From Akebia trifoliata (Eukaryota; Streptophyta; Magnoliopsida; Ranunculales; Lardizabalaceae): a stretch of DNA of 64,000 nt. This document shows, piece after piece, positions 49,546 to 59,500 of the stretch; position 1 is the first letter of the stretch; each line of letters starts with the position of its first letter. Both the position numbers and the translations under genes were made by a program. Where the stretch lies: the NCBI GenBank assembly GCA_017979445.1, contig CM030711.1, positions 45,059,560-45,123,559 on the forward strand. Reading direction: 5' to 3'. Under the pieces are notes generated by a model. It had not been told where the DNA came from, searched no databases, and saw nothing but the letters and a program-made list of their open reading frames with translations.

Positions 49546-49918
49546 AACATTCCACTCATCTTTATATAAGCCATTATCATTAATAAATTATCTAGTATTA
49601 CTGTGGAATGAACCAACCCGACTTAGGTTGGGCTTGGGTTGAGCATTTCATGCCCCAAGGTCGGGTGGGGTGTGGGCATGGGTTTGGTGTTTGTCAAAGT
49701 TTGGTTTGGGCACGGGTTGATCCCCAACCCGTCCAAGTTGCAACTACCATAAATCTTTGGTTCCGAAAATCATGCTTTTTATAAACTTACTGATTGTTCT
49801 ATGCTTGATTTGTCTGTTGGTTGTGTGAATACAGGAGCTTAATGCTAATAGACCACCAACACCAACCAGAGGCCGTCCACAAGTTACAAATGATCGGGGT
49901 TCTCTTGCCTGGATTTAA
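24642..49918 (+). CDS. BSL2/BSL3-type Kelch-repeat Ser/Thr protein phosphatase, 21 exons
   Basis: Exons: 24642-25059, 26071-26131, 26259-26337, 26444-26520, 26610-26704, 26817-26916, 29052-29121, 32960-33061, 33185-33266, 37826-38005, 39357-39579, 39668-39887, 40031-40201, 40724-40962, 44841-44925, 45038-45136, 45227-45426, 45530-45605, 48796-48931, 49018-49157, 49835-49918. Phases agree throughout; product 978 aa. Known family members (BSU1/BSL) dephosphorylate the GSK3-like kinase BIN2 in brassinosteroid signalling. N-terminal Gln/Pro-rich tail, Kelch repeats about residues 75-425 ([45 protein letters not shown]), an Ala/Glu linker, then a PPP phosphatase domain from 627. Metal and catalytic motifs: GDLHG (680-684), GDYVDRG (714-720), GNHE (746-749), MHGG, RAHE and SATNYCG. 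The MDVDSS start and [14 protein letters not shown] end place it with BSL2/BSL3 rather than BSL1. Large introns are filled with transposons. Confidence 0.96.
28120..28200 (+). mobile_element. LINE-like C-terminal scrap in BSL intron 6
   Basis: The stretch 'gatgtggctctagata' followed by 'gaatggtggaat' resembles the 8120-8186 sequence (VALDRIEWRN pattern), and is more degraded. No boundaries can be set. Confidence 0.35.
29490..29700 (+). mobile_element. Decayed LINE RT fragment in BSL intron 7
   Basis: Plus-strand reading gives [12 protein letters not shown], then a K-F-GHM-like stretch and FGSRW. These match [12 protein letters not shown], the [10 protein letters not shown] block and FGSRWISW of the intact LINE at 34043-37204. 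Frameshifts are present. The fragment ends shortly before the large TIR element at 29893. Confidence 0.65.
30801..31548. mobile_element. hAT element nested in the 29893 element
   Basis: The left end TAGAGCAGTCAATGGGTCGG and the right end (reverse complement TAGGGCTATCAATGGACCAG) are flanked by a perfect 8-bp duplication ATTTATAT (30793-30800 and 31549-31556). 748 bp without coding capacity; it carries a further insertion at about 31068-31416. The TAGGGCT start resembles the element at 49181-49746. Confidence 0.85.
31068..31416. mobile_element. Innermost TIR element of the nest
   Basis: The left part GGACATCAATGGATTGGATC and the right part (reverse complement GGGTTGCCAATGGATCAAG) form an imperfect inverted pair. 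The interior is made of repeated 'gatccgat/atcggatc' motifs. About 350 bp. The exact ends and target duplication are unclear (GTGGA occurs at both sides). Confidence 0.55.
33970..37311 (+). mobile_element. 5'-truncated LINE with intact endonuclease-end/RT frame, in BSL intron 9
   Basis: An uninterrupted frame runs from 33978 to the stop at 37202-37204 (first ATG 34043, 1,053 aa from there). It starts inside the endonuclease (LGGDFNV upstream, SDH at residues 63-65). It continues with an RT domain ([50 protein letters not shown] at 525-528) and a zinc-binding RT-associated region (CPLC...H..H..C near residue 925). It ends in an [14 protein letters not shown] tail, a 3' UTR with 'cggcctccttgtatg' and 13 A at 37299-37311. 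The N-terminal part of the endonuclease and any ORF1 are absent. No frameshift or stop in 3.2 kb means a young insertion. It lies in sense orientation in the intron. No clear target duplication was found. Confidence 0.93.
38130..38299 (+). mobile_element. Duplicated tRNA-derived SINE, BSL intron 10
   Basis: The second copy has a perfect Pol III A box TAGCTCAGTTGG (38223-38234) and B box GGTTCAAGTCC (38268-38278), followed by CACCCAT and an A run. The first copy (38130-38210) has the same middle (TTTGACACATTGCAAAGCAA) and B box but a damaged A box, and also ends in an A run. There is no tRNA acceptor stem, so this is a SINE rather than a tRNA gene. The short distance and shared A tails suggest a dimeric element. 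Confidence 0.7.
38400..39060 (-). mobile_element. Possible decayed retroelement ORF, BSL intron 10
   Basis: On the minus strand the reading near 38760-38990 gives fragments such as [15 protein letters not shown] and [13 protein letters not shown]. These have the flavour of the N-terminal ORF that accompanies plant LINEs. Stops and frameshifts are common and I cannot align it to a named protein. Confidence 0.3.
43159..43400 (-). mobile_element. hAT-type MITE, family F2 copy 2
   Basis: The minus strand starts TAGGGGCGGAGCAAGGATTT and ends AATCTGCCCCTG, matching copy 1 at 5565-5747 end to end (shared 'gggaaatt..gtgggggcaac' and 'tttgaaa.ctcttgt' blocks). The flanks CCTATGGC and CTTATGGG agree at 6 of 8. 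It has split a TRIM-internal block that reads through on both sides ('ccacccctatgg' / 'cttatgggtgaggg'). Confidence 0.75.
43560..43855 (+). pseudogene. eIF1A-derived pseudogene fragment
   Basis: The plus-strand reading from about 43590 gives [13 protein letters not shown], a TGA at 43630-43632, then [58 protein letters not shown] and [15 protein letters not shown]. This is translation initiation factor eIF1A (OB-fold, start-codon scanning factor), roughly residues 8-105 of about 145, without introns. The TGA stands where the family has an Arg codon, as expected from CGA-to-TGA decay. The C-terminal acidic tail is missing because homology stops at the inverted TRIM LTR piece. It lies inside the TRIM composite in BSL intron 14 and has no start codon or promoter that I can see, so it is dead. 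Confidence 0.88.
46628..46801 (+). mobile_element. Polypurine tract plus LTR of a Copia-type element, BSL intron 18
   Basis: TTGAGGGGGAG (46628-46638), the classic Copia polypurine tract, is followed by a TG...CA unit of about 163 bp (46639-46801). That is followed in turn by TGGTATCC, a degenerate primer-binding site. An internal-type sequence on both sides of one LTR suggests the remnant of tandem copies. The 95-codon frame at 45887-46174 may be part of the left copy but has no domain I recognise. Confidence 0.5.
47600..48000 (-). mobile_element. Probable LTR of a retrotransposon, reverse orientation
   Basis: On the minus strand there is a 'tatataaggag' TATA-like region near 47860. Downstream is 'acgtagtccgattttggg' with 'gaaccctgtgaataaatcc', wording typical of R-U5 regions in plant LTR elements. 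Terminal TG/CA and a target duplication were not fixed. Confidence 0.5.
49181..49746. mobile_element. hAT MITE in the last BSL intron
   Basis: The inverted ends TAGGGCTGCAACTTGG and TAGTTGCAACTTGG (right end, reverse complement) are flanked by a perfect 8-bp duplication CCATAAAT (49173-49180 and 49747-49754). The interior has inverted 'aacccgaacc/ggttcgggtt' tracts and an (AT)n run at about 49518-49542. 566 bp, noncoding. It sits only 23 bp after the exon 20 donor. Confidence 0.88.
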
Positions 49919-50335
49919 GATCTCTCCTTGGAGATGTCTGATCTTCTTTCAAGGGCTTTACATTCCGAGGCTGGTTCTACTGGCGGTTATTGTCCTCCAC
50001 AGAAGAAACAGTACTCTTGAACATGTGATCTTGCCCCCAAGGATTTTGAAAGATTCCATAACCCTTAGTTTCTGTCACATGAGGACTAGGAGGGAGTCTG
50101 GGAAGTGATGAGGCTAACTTCAGAACCAGGTTTCACAGGTGGTGGTGTGGATTTCCATTCCAGTCAAAAGTACTAAAATTGCAGCATCCCTCTAAAGGTC
50201 TCTAGTAAATTAGCCACTAGGCAGGTACCCATTAATCTTTGTTTCCCCAGTTGGAATACTAGTAGAGGGTAATTTTTTTTTTTTTTTTTCATTGTTTAGC
50301 TGTTTTGGGGTTCTCGATATATGATGGTAATATAT

Positions 50336-50568
50336 ATGGGTTGGGATCCGTTGACTCCTAAGAACGACTCATGAAAAAAACACACGATCCCAACCCTTTA
50401 AACACAAAATCCAATGGTTGAGATTTATTAGTATCTTGATAACACAAATCTCGGAAATACTTATCCCAAGTATAAATCTCAACCTCTGGATTTTGCATTT
50501 AAAGGGTTGGGATCATGTGTTTTTGGTCATGAGTCATTCTTAGGAGTCAAGGGATCCTGACCCAATAT
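50336..50568. mobile_element. Long-TIR MITE downstream of BSL
   Basis: The left arm TGGGTTGGGATCCGTTGACT continues CCTAAGAACGACTCATGA. The right arm is its near-perfect complement ending AGGATCCTGACCCAATA. A second inverted pair ('caacccttta'/'taaagggttg') and a third ('gagattta'/'taaatctc') make almost the whole element a hairpin. The flanks are (TA)n, so a TA target is possible. It lies just past the BSL 3' UTR. Confidence 0.75.
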
Positions 50569-51385
50569 ATATATATATATACCAATGTTGGCATATATGT
50601 AACATAGAGATGGTGCCATATGCATCACCGTCCCTTGTGTAATTTCATCGCTCTGTTTGTACAGTTTTAACTTTCGTGAAGAGAACCTTTTCTTTTCTCA
50701 AAGGCTTCAGAAACCCATTTTCAAAATTTGTGTAGGGAAGGCTTTTTGTACGGAAATGGTGACTGAGACGACTGTCTGTAGCATTTGATCTTATTGTTTC
50801 ACTTTGTATGATTATAGCTCGTCTTTTGATCCTGCACCATCATTGGTTAACGGGATTGTTGTGTTGGTATCATTGTTGTCTTTGCTAGTGCTAGTGATTT
50901 CTGTGGTGCATCTTGTCCTCATCTTTCATGACATAGGTCATCTCCCCTTTGGAGTCTTCAAATGTATGGGGCTATGGAAGGCTTATGCACAGGAAAGTAC
51001 AGGTTCCCGTGCTGATTGTACATGAGAGGGAGATTATGTGTCAGATTAAAAAGTCCTCAAATCAAGCAAGATGACTTTAGGGCTAAAAACAGGAGTGGAG
51101 TGGTGTAAGAGAAAGAGGAGAGGATTCAAAAGTAAAAGGTCAAGATTAGCCATATAGAAACGTTACTTTAGGAGTTTGGGTTCTCTTAGTTATTCTCTTT
51201 CGACCGTGATCTCAAGGTCCTTTATAGAAGTGTGCCTTAACAGTGCTAATGAGACTTGGCAACTGCCAATGTCTGATGCATCATAAAAAAATTTGATCCA
51301 TGACATTGAAAGAAGGTGCACATAATGTATCACACCATGATTTGATTCATATTATCTTTATAATTCATTGTGCCTTGATCCAATT

Positions 51386-51580
51386 GGCTGATGTTGGTAT
51401 CTAACTATTTGATGTAGGACATCTATAATTCTTGTTAGAATATTAAGTAATTCCCTAATTCTAATAGGATTTGGCTGATGTTGGCATCTAACTATATGTT
51501 GTAGGACATTTATAATTCTACTTAGAATATTACGTAGTTTCCTAATTCTAATAGGATTTGGTCAATTTTCTAATTTTAGT
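51386..51580. repeat. 88-bp tandem duplication
   Basis: Two copies of a unit starting GGCTGATGTTGG at about 51386 and 51474, each ending 'cctaattctaataggattt', with roughly nine in ten bases identical by eye. A third, partial copy of the end ('ctaattttagtaggattta') follows at about 51560. Confidence 0.8.
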
Positions 51581-52273
51581 AGGATTTATATTTTTTAGTT
51601 CTAGTAGATTTTTTATTTCAAAGTTATTTTAAGATTACAATTCCTTGTTATTTTCTATTTTGTTCTAAATTCGTTTTTATTATTTAGGTTACAATTAAAA
51701 ATGCTTAGAAGAGTATCTAAATAGAGTTATAATATATTTAAAAAGTAGTTATTATGTTATAGATATGTTAGGAATGTTAATTTTTGGTATTTTAAAAAGT
51801 TTTTATGTTGTTATGACGAAGTTATGTATATAAGGAACTTCACATACGAAATTGGAGATGAACAATTCATTCAATAAATTTCAAATTTCACTATTTCTTT
51901 TGTGTCAATTTAATTTTCTGATTTTTCTTTCTTTTTCAAGTTTGAATCTATTGATTCAAACTGGTTTTGTGTGTTCTACTGAACACAATCTCTTAATTTT
52001 TGCTTGAATCTATTAATACATTTTCACTACGTCACTGTCCTATGTATTAAACTTACAAATGGCAATGCTAAGCTAAGTAGTTTCCTCTTTTAAGCATACT
52101 TCAAGGGAAATTGTAAATTGTGTACAAATACATTTAAGTAGGTACCACCCAATTTAACCATGGTTTTGAAGTTGGTTGGAGACTAAGATGACTTAGGACT
52201 TGAATGAGTCATCTTGACCTTAGAGGCAATTGGGTGAGATGGTCAATGCGATTCCTCAGTGTGACTCATCTAA

Positions 52274-53352
52274 GGTGTAGTTTGTTAAACTGGAAAAAAA
52301 TAAGTGTTAAATAGCATTAAGGGTTGATACTTATAAGCTTAGAATTTAAGTGTTGAAAAAAGTTGTTTGTTTAGATGTAGAATCATGTTTATTACACATT
52401 ACTAAAATGGGTAGATTGTCTTTTTTACCCTTACAATTATATTATACATTATTTACATGTTTCAAATGCCTATTTCTTATTAAATATAATAAAATATATT
52501 ATTTCTTATAAAATTAAAATACAATTCATTTTTAAATAATAAGTAATACTCAAAATTTCAATTTATAAATAATAAATTTCAAATTTAAAACAATAATGTC
52601 ATACAAGTCACCAAAATTTGAAATCAACATTGAAAGAACTTAATTTGGGATGAATACTTTTCGATGGAAATAAAGGATGTGTAATTATAAAAGCACCCCA
52701 CAAATTAATAAGAGTAACCCAAACCATAACCAATTTTTTTTGTCTTATATAGGTTAAAGTTTTTTAAATGAACCAATTTTTAGTGAGGATGATCTATATG
52801 GTCTAGGGATCATACTCACCAACAATTAGTCCATTCTGAAACTTCTAACCATGTCAAAACTAATTTCAAAAAGAAAAATAAACAATTTATAGTTCTTGAA
52901 CTTGTTCTAATGGGATTAGAAGTTTCGTGATGGGCTAATTTTTGGTGAGGATGATCTCCTCATTATAAAGATCATTCTCACCAAAAATCAACTCATTTCA
53001 AAACTTTTTACCCATTTAAGATAAAACAATTTGGCCATGATGTGGGTTTATTAATTTGTGGGGTGTTTATATACTTATCCATGGGATATAAGAGGTAATA
53101 TCCTTTTAAGTATAAAGGTATACTTGTCCATGCCCAAAAAATGAAGGGTATACTTGTCCGTGTCGAAAAAAGTAAAGCACTTGTTGATTCAACACTTTTT
53201 TTTCAACATCAAAATAGTGCTGAATTTTTTTCATTTATTTTCAACAATAAACGCTGAAAATATGGAGTAAATAACCGCGTTATTTTGTCAAAAAGTGTTG
53301 AATTTTTTTTTTTTTTCACAATAAGCGCTGAAAAATAACTTAAACAAACACC
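52274..53352. mobile_element. TIR element carrying a nested F1 foldback element
   Basis: The left end GGTGTAGTTTGTTAAAC and the right end (reverse complement GGTGTTTGTTTAAG) are inverted. Subterminal 'aagtgttgaa' / 'ttcaacactt' motifs are repeated at both ends. Removing the F1 copy leaves about 0.7 kb of AT-rich, noncoding sequence. The target duplication is not clear. Confidence 0.55.
52692..53068. mobile_element. Foldback/TIR MITE, family F1 copy 2
   Basis: The left CACCCCACAAATTAATAA and the right TTATTAATTTGTGGGGTG are perfect inverted repeats. The interior holds the same GGTGAGGATGATCT inverted blocks and 'aaacttctaacc' motifs as copy 1 at 4028-4393. The outer terminal sequences of the two copies differ beyond the CACCC start. 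Confidence 0.75.
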
Positions 53353-53379
53353 AAATAAGTTTCCAAGTTGATTTACTTT

Positions 53380-53900
53380 AATAATAAAAAAAATTAAAAT
53401 TAAATATTTATAAATTATAATTAATACTTATAAATATGTAATCCTAAAAATAAATATTTATTCGTAATCCTAAAAATTACATTGATTTGTAATCTAAAAA
53501 ATTATTATTTTTTATAGTTATAATTATTATATTAATTAATACTTACAAATAATATTGATAATTACATATATTATCAATATTATTTGTTATATTAATAATT
53601 ATTATTTGTAAGTATTATACTTACAAATAATATTGATAACTATTATTTGTTATTTTTGATAATTATTATTATTATATTAAAAAATTTATAATTGATACTT
53701 ACAAATAATTAAAATTATTATTTTTATTAATTATAATTATTATATTATTATTTTTTTCACAATTTTCCTTAAAAATAAAAGGGAAAATATTAAAAAATAA
53801 TATAGTATTTTATAATTATTAAGTAATTAATAATCTTAAACGAATTTATAGTCATAACAAATTTAAAAAAATAATAATTAAAACTTACCCAATTTTATCA
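53380..53900. repeat. AT-rich palindromic tract
   Basis: Almost pure A/T, with repeats of 'aatattgataattat', 'acttacaaataat' and their complements, so strongly self-complementary. No gene. Could act as a scaffold-attachment-like region, but that is conjecture. Confidence 0.5.
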
Positions 53901-54857
53901 AAATGAGAGTGAATGAGTGGGGATCTTTAGCCGAAATGAGAGTAATTGAGAGTGAATGAGTGGGGGACTATGGGGCCACTATGTGTAGAATGAAAATCGA
54001 TGATTTTATTAAAAATAAGTGATTGAGAGTTAGGGATTATATTGATATGAAAATCGTTAGATTTCGTGGTCAAAAGGGTGTTTCAATCAATTTAAATATT
54101 TAACATTGAAAATCCACGGTGGGATTGTCGATTTATTACTTTTTTTTTCTTTCTAAATTCATAAAAATCACTAGTATTTTAACAATTATTAATTAATATA
54201 TTATTTTTTAAATAATTTTTTCTAATAAAAATTATAATTATGCAAATTGGAATATATATAGTATTAAATCAATTTAAAAGACTCGTCCAACACATTATGT
54301 CGGCGTATTTGTGGGGTACCGCATGAGGGGTTGAGATCAGGAGTGTAATTTTGGAGGTGCATCAAGATCTCACATTTTCATTGATATACGTGTAGCATCC
54401 CAAAATTACAATAATACCATTGGAAATGTGGTATGGGTCTCCATATGTCGGCATGGAAAATCGCACTTGGACATGAGGTGAGATACGTGGTTTTGAAGCC
54501 ATGTATGTACTCGACCGAATCACTTCGGAGGGTGTTTTTGTAAATTCCACTGCAACGCGACTCACTAACCGAGAGAGATAAGTTGTCTCCCTCTCAGACA
54601 GCCTTGATTAGATCGGTACCGTACAAGGCTTCTAAACCATTGATTCTCGCGGGATGTGCGTGATGTGTATCTGGAGGATTCTACCCTAAGGTGGACGCTT
54701 TCCTGTGACAGACACAAGATTCCCCCTCTCTCTCTCTCTCTCTCCGAAACCTTAATCAACAAAATAATCCCACTTGTGGACCGCTAGATGATCTTCGAGA
54801 TTTGACTTTTAGGAAACTATTGTATTTACATCTATGTTGTCAAAGCTAATTCGTCTC

Positions 54858-54865
54858 TATAAATA
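54858..54865 (+). promoter_or_regulatory. TATA box of the methionine synthase gene
   Basis: TATAAATA lies about 30 bp before a likely transcription start near 54890, in a pyrimidine-rich setting, and 108 bp before the leader-intron donor. A (CT)n tract at about 54726-54744 lies upstream, as is common in highly expressed plant promoters. Confidence 0.7.
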
Positions 54866-54966
54866 ATCTCAACTTCTCACGTTCCTGTTGCGCCGTTCCA
54901 TTCTATCTTCTTTCTTCAGAACCTGTCTTCGTTGTTCGTGTTCAATCCGGATCTACTTCAACTAAG

Positions 54967-56534
54967 GTACGAGTTCGTAACTTTATGTGATTTGCGTTCG
55001 AAGAATGTAGTTATACGTGTTTGGATCTCTGTTCAGTTGTTCTTTTACAGAGATTTGGATTTCTGGAAGCTATACTTGGTCAGTGTAATCGAGATTTTTT
55101 ATCCTGTTTTACAGAACTGCCCCAGAGCCTTTTTTTTTCGTGTTTTTGTTCACATTTCATTGATCTTAATGGAAATTTGTGTTTTTTGTTGAGCTGCATT
55201 GAGAATTGTGTTGTTTTAGCGCAAGAACGTAGTTATTTTTTTTATCCTGTTGTACAGATCTGACCTAGAGTCTTTTTTCGTGTTTTTGTTCACATTTCTT
55301 TGATCTTAATGGAGATTTGTGTTTTTTGTTGAGCTGCATTGAGAATTGTGTTGTTTTATCGTAAGAACGTAGTTATTTGTATTTCGATCTCTGTTCAATC
55401 GTTATTTTACCTAGATCTGGATTAGTAGCTGTATTGGTGAATGTATTTGAGATTCCTGATCTTGTTGTATAGATCTGGCTAGAAATTTTCTGTTTCGTGT
55501 TTTTAATCTCGTTTCTTTGATCTTAAACGAAATTCGTGACTTGTTGGTGAAACTATTAGGAATTTAGTTGTTTTAGCGTTTTTTCGTATCCATTTCTCTG
55601 TTCTTCTTTGAAGATTTACTTCTCAAGATGCTTAGTTCTGAATTTCTGATTGTTGTTTGTGATTTGACATTTTTCGTATTTGTGGTCTGCTTTGTAGTCA
55701 TCTTAACTTTTCTACTCGTTTGTGAACGTCCGTTGTTGTTCTGGATTCAAGATCTAGTGTTTAAGGTAATTGGAATTTGTATATCTGGTTCTGGATCTGT
55801 AATCATTTGTAGTTCTGATCTAAATATGCTTTGAAGTGTCGGTTTCTGTCATATCTGTTCATTCTTGATCTCTTATAACATTGTATGTAATTATGTCCTT
55901 CGCTTTTTTCAGATCCTGAACCGTCCCTACTTCACAGTTAGATCTGCATTATACTGGTGTTTTGAGTTTTTGACTTTATTCATTGACAAATCAATTGGAT
56001 TTACAGATCTTGATATCACTTGACTTTATGATCTCTGCCTTTGTTCATTGTGTATATCTTGATATATTCTGTTAGTTATGATGTCTAAGTTCATCATCCC
56101 TGCAAGTCTACAACATTCTTCTGAAACTAATTCTGACCGTACTCTTCTTCCTCCCTTTCTCATTTTGAATTTGCTTGCTTATGATTGTTTTTTATCCTGA
56201 TGTTTTACCTTAGTTTTCAACTGAGATCTGTAATCTCAACTACTTTTCCATTATAGAGGGAACAAAATATCTGATTTACCATGGCTTCTGCTCCTCTTTT
56301 TGTGTGTGTGTGTGTGTGAAAAGATCTATTTTCTTTCATTTTTTGAACAACCGCTTAAATTTGAAGTTTTAGAGAAGATCTTTAAATTCAAGCAACTTAT
56401 CAATGGTAACTGATGTTGGATCTTTGAGAAGCATGAGCTGTCCTGCTTCGAAACTAGCTGTTCTATATTGCAATTTGTTGTTTGGATCATATTAGAGATT
56501 TTGATTTTATTTTTGTCTGCATCTGATGAACCAG
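54967..56534 (+). promoter_or_regulatory. 5' leader intron of the methionine synthase gene, with internal repeats
   Basis: The leader exon (about 54890-54966) ends AAG before GTACGAG; the acceptor CCAG at 56531-56534 is four bases before the start codon. The intron is T-rich with many GATCTG/CGATCT motifs, the composition linked to intron-mediated enhancement in plants. Three imperfect direct repeats of a block with 'ttcgtgtttttgttcacatt' and 'gctgcattgagaattgtg' lie at about 55110-55235, 55240-55375 and, weaker, 55455-55590. Confidence 0.7.
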
Positions 56535-56538
56535 CACA

Positions 56539-59500
56539 ATGGCATCTCACGTTGTTGGCTATCCTCGAATGGGGCCAAAGAGAGAGCTCAAGTTTGCGTT
56601 GGAGTCCTTCTGGGATGGGAAGAGCAGCGCTGAGGATTTGCAAAAGGTGGCTGCTGATCTTAGGTCCTCCATCTGGAAACAGATGGCAAGCGCAGGGATC
56701 AAGTACATTCCCAGCAACACCTTTTCTTACTATGATCAGGTGCTTGATACCACAGCAATGCTTGGGGCTGTTCCTTCTAGATATAACTGGACAGGTGGCG
56801 AGATTGGGTTTGACACATTCTTCTCCATGGCAAGAGGCAATGCCTCCGTACCTGCCATGGAAATGACAAAGTGGTTTGACACCAACTAGTAAGTGATGTG
56901 ACTCTCAACTGTAATTTCTATCATGTATCGATGATGTTTTGAACTTTGTATAAAACATGTCATGCAGCCATTTCATTGTTCCTGAATTGGGACCAGACAC
57001 CACGTTTTCTTATGCTTCTCACAAGGCAGTAAATGAATACATGGAAGCCAAGGCGGTATGTGCTCTGGAAGTTTTTTGCTATTTATCTTAATTTTCTTGT
57101 CTTTTTGGATGTAGCTTGTAAGGCGGTAAAGAAAATCAATGGTCTGTTTGGTAGTTTATGTTTTATCAGATTTGTTATGAATGTACATTTTAGGTTTAAG
57201 TTTGGTAGATCCTAAAGAAGATCTGCCTGGCACGCCTGTACTTTATGCCATATGGGTGTATAGTAGGGAATGATAAAAAAAATTAACAGCTTGCAGACTA
57301 TAGTCCTAAATGGGGCCCATGGAAAGATGGGCACCTCTCCATGTATTAGGGTTCATTTTGTGATGCTAGTGTTTACAATACCTTTAATTTATATTTTGCC
57401 GATTTGTTTGACTCTGTTTCCTTTCTTTCTCTAATGCAGCTTGGAGTTGATACGGTTCCAGTCCTTGTAGGTCCTGTCTCATACTTGTTGCTATCAAAAC
57501 CTGCTAAGGGAGTTGAGAAATCTTTCTCTCTTCTCTCCCTTCTTGCAAAAATTCTTCCAGTGTACAAGTAAGAACTTAGATTTTTTGTTTTTTCCTTTAC
57601 ATATCAATGTTTGATTCTGCGTGGCTGTAGTAATGAATAAACCCTATGCAGGGAAGTCGTGGCTGAATTAAAGGCAGCTGGTGCTTCATGGATTCAGTTT
57701 GACGAACCCACCCTTGTGATGGATCTTGATTCACACCAACTACAAGCATTTACTCATGCCTACTCCAATCTAGAGTCGAGTCTATCTGGTCTTAATGTTC
57801 TCATTGAGACCTACTTCGCTGATGTTCCTGCTGAGGCATACAAGACTGTCACTTCTTTGAAGGGTGTCAGTGGGTTTGGGTTTGATTTAGTTCGTGGACC
57901 AAAGACCCTTGATTTGATCAAAGGAGGATTCCCTTCAGGAAAATACCTCTTTGCTGGCGTGGTTGATGGAAGGAACATCTGGGCTAATGATCTTGCTTCT
58001 TCTCTCAGTACCTTGCAGGCTCTTGAAGGCATTGTGGGCAAGGGTATCCATCCTTGCATGCATTTTTGCTACTTAGAAATCAATTTCCCCCCTAACAAAA
58101 TTAATTCGTCTTATTTGCCATTTTCTCATGCAGACAAGCTTGTGGTTTCAACCTCCTGCTCACTACTCCATACTGCTGTTGATTTAATCAACGAAACTAA
58201 GCTAGATACGGAAATCAAATCATGGCTGGCATTCGCTGCGCAAAAGGTGGTTGAAGTGAACGCCTTGGCAAAGGCATTGGTTGGACAGAAGGATGAGGTA
58301 CCCTCTTTATCAGTTCATTTATGTACATTGGTCTGGAGAAATATTCTACATTGTAGTTATTATTGGTGCTTCTCGTGATCTTGAAGTTATCTACTTATGT
58401 GCCTAGTATTGATGATTGTTTAGTAAACAGAACAATTGAAATACTCTGAATCAACTAAGAAGTTGGTTCTATTGATTTCCTATCTCGACTTTTCCGTGAC
58501 AATAAATTTTTTGCTGGTTTGAATAATAATTTATTTTGTTCATCTCGACCTGGCTGATTAGTTGGTCTATATGTTCTATAAGCCTTCTTTATTTTATATA
58601 GTCTACGTATGACTACAAATAGCTTTGGCCATCTCACCACTTTTTGCTGTATTATATCAGGCATTCTTTTCTGCTAATGCTGCTGCTCAGGCTTCAAGGA
58701 AATCCTCCCCAAGAGTGACCAATGAGGCTGTCCAAAAGGCTGTAAGTGCTTCAAGTATTTCTGGTATTACTATTATATTGGTCTGGAATAAACTTCTTGT
58801 ACTTAAATGTCAATTACTGCCTTTGCTTTCGTAGGCTGCTGCTTTGAAGGGCTCTGATCATCGCAGAGCTACAAATGTGAGTGCCAGATTGGATGCACAG
58901 CAGAAGAAGCTCAACCTTCCGATCCTCCCAACCACCACCATTGGATCTTTCCCTCAGACCATGGATCTTAGAAGAGTCCGCCGTGAATACAAGGCTAAGA
59001 AGTGAGTGATATTTAACTGTTGCTCTTGCTTTCCTCCATATCTGAACTGGGTTTGAGAATCTACTTCTGAACTCCGCTACTTTATTGCTCTAATTTTTGA
59101 AGGATTTCGGAGGATAATTACATCGAAGCCATCAAGGTAGAAATCAGCAAAGTCGTCAAGCTCCAGGAAGAGCTAGATATTGATGTCCTGGTTCATGGAG
59201 AGCCTGAGGTGAACTTTCTTTGTAGTTAACAAGCCATGAGATGAGATAAATTGTGATTCTATTTAGGTTCTTAAGAAATAATATAGCACAATTTAAACTT
59301 ACTCTGTTTCTTCATTCTGGAAGAAAAAGAAAATGTCAATCTCATTAATGTCTTTTGGATATCTATACTATATGTAGAGGAACGACATGGTTGAGTACTT
59401 CGGAGAACAATTGTCTGGATTTGCCTTCACTGTCAATGGGTGGGTGCAATCTTATGGGTCCAGATGTGTCAAACCACCCATCATCTACGGTGATGTGAGT

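Noticed and set aside
57811..58059. Minus-strand frame opposite methionine synthase exon 4
   Set aside because: Antisense shadow of a strongly conserved coding exon.
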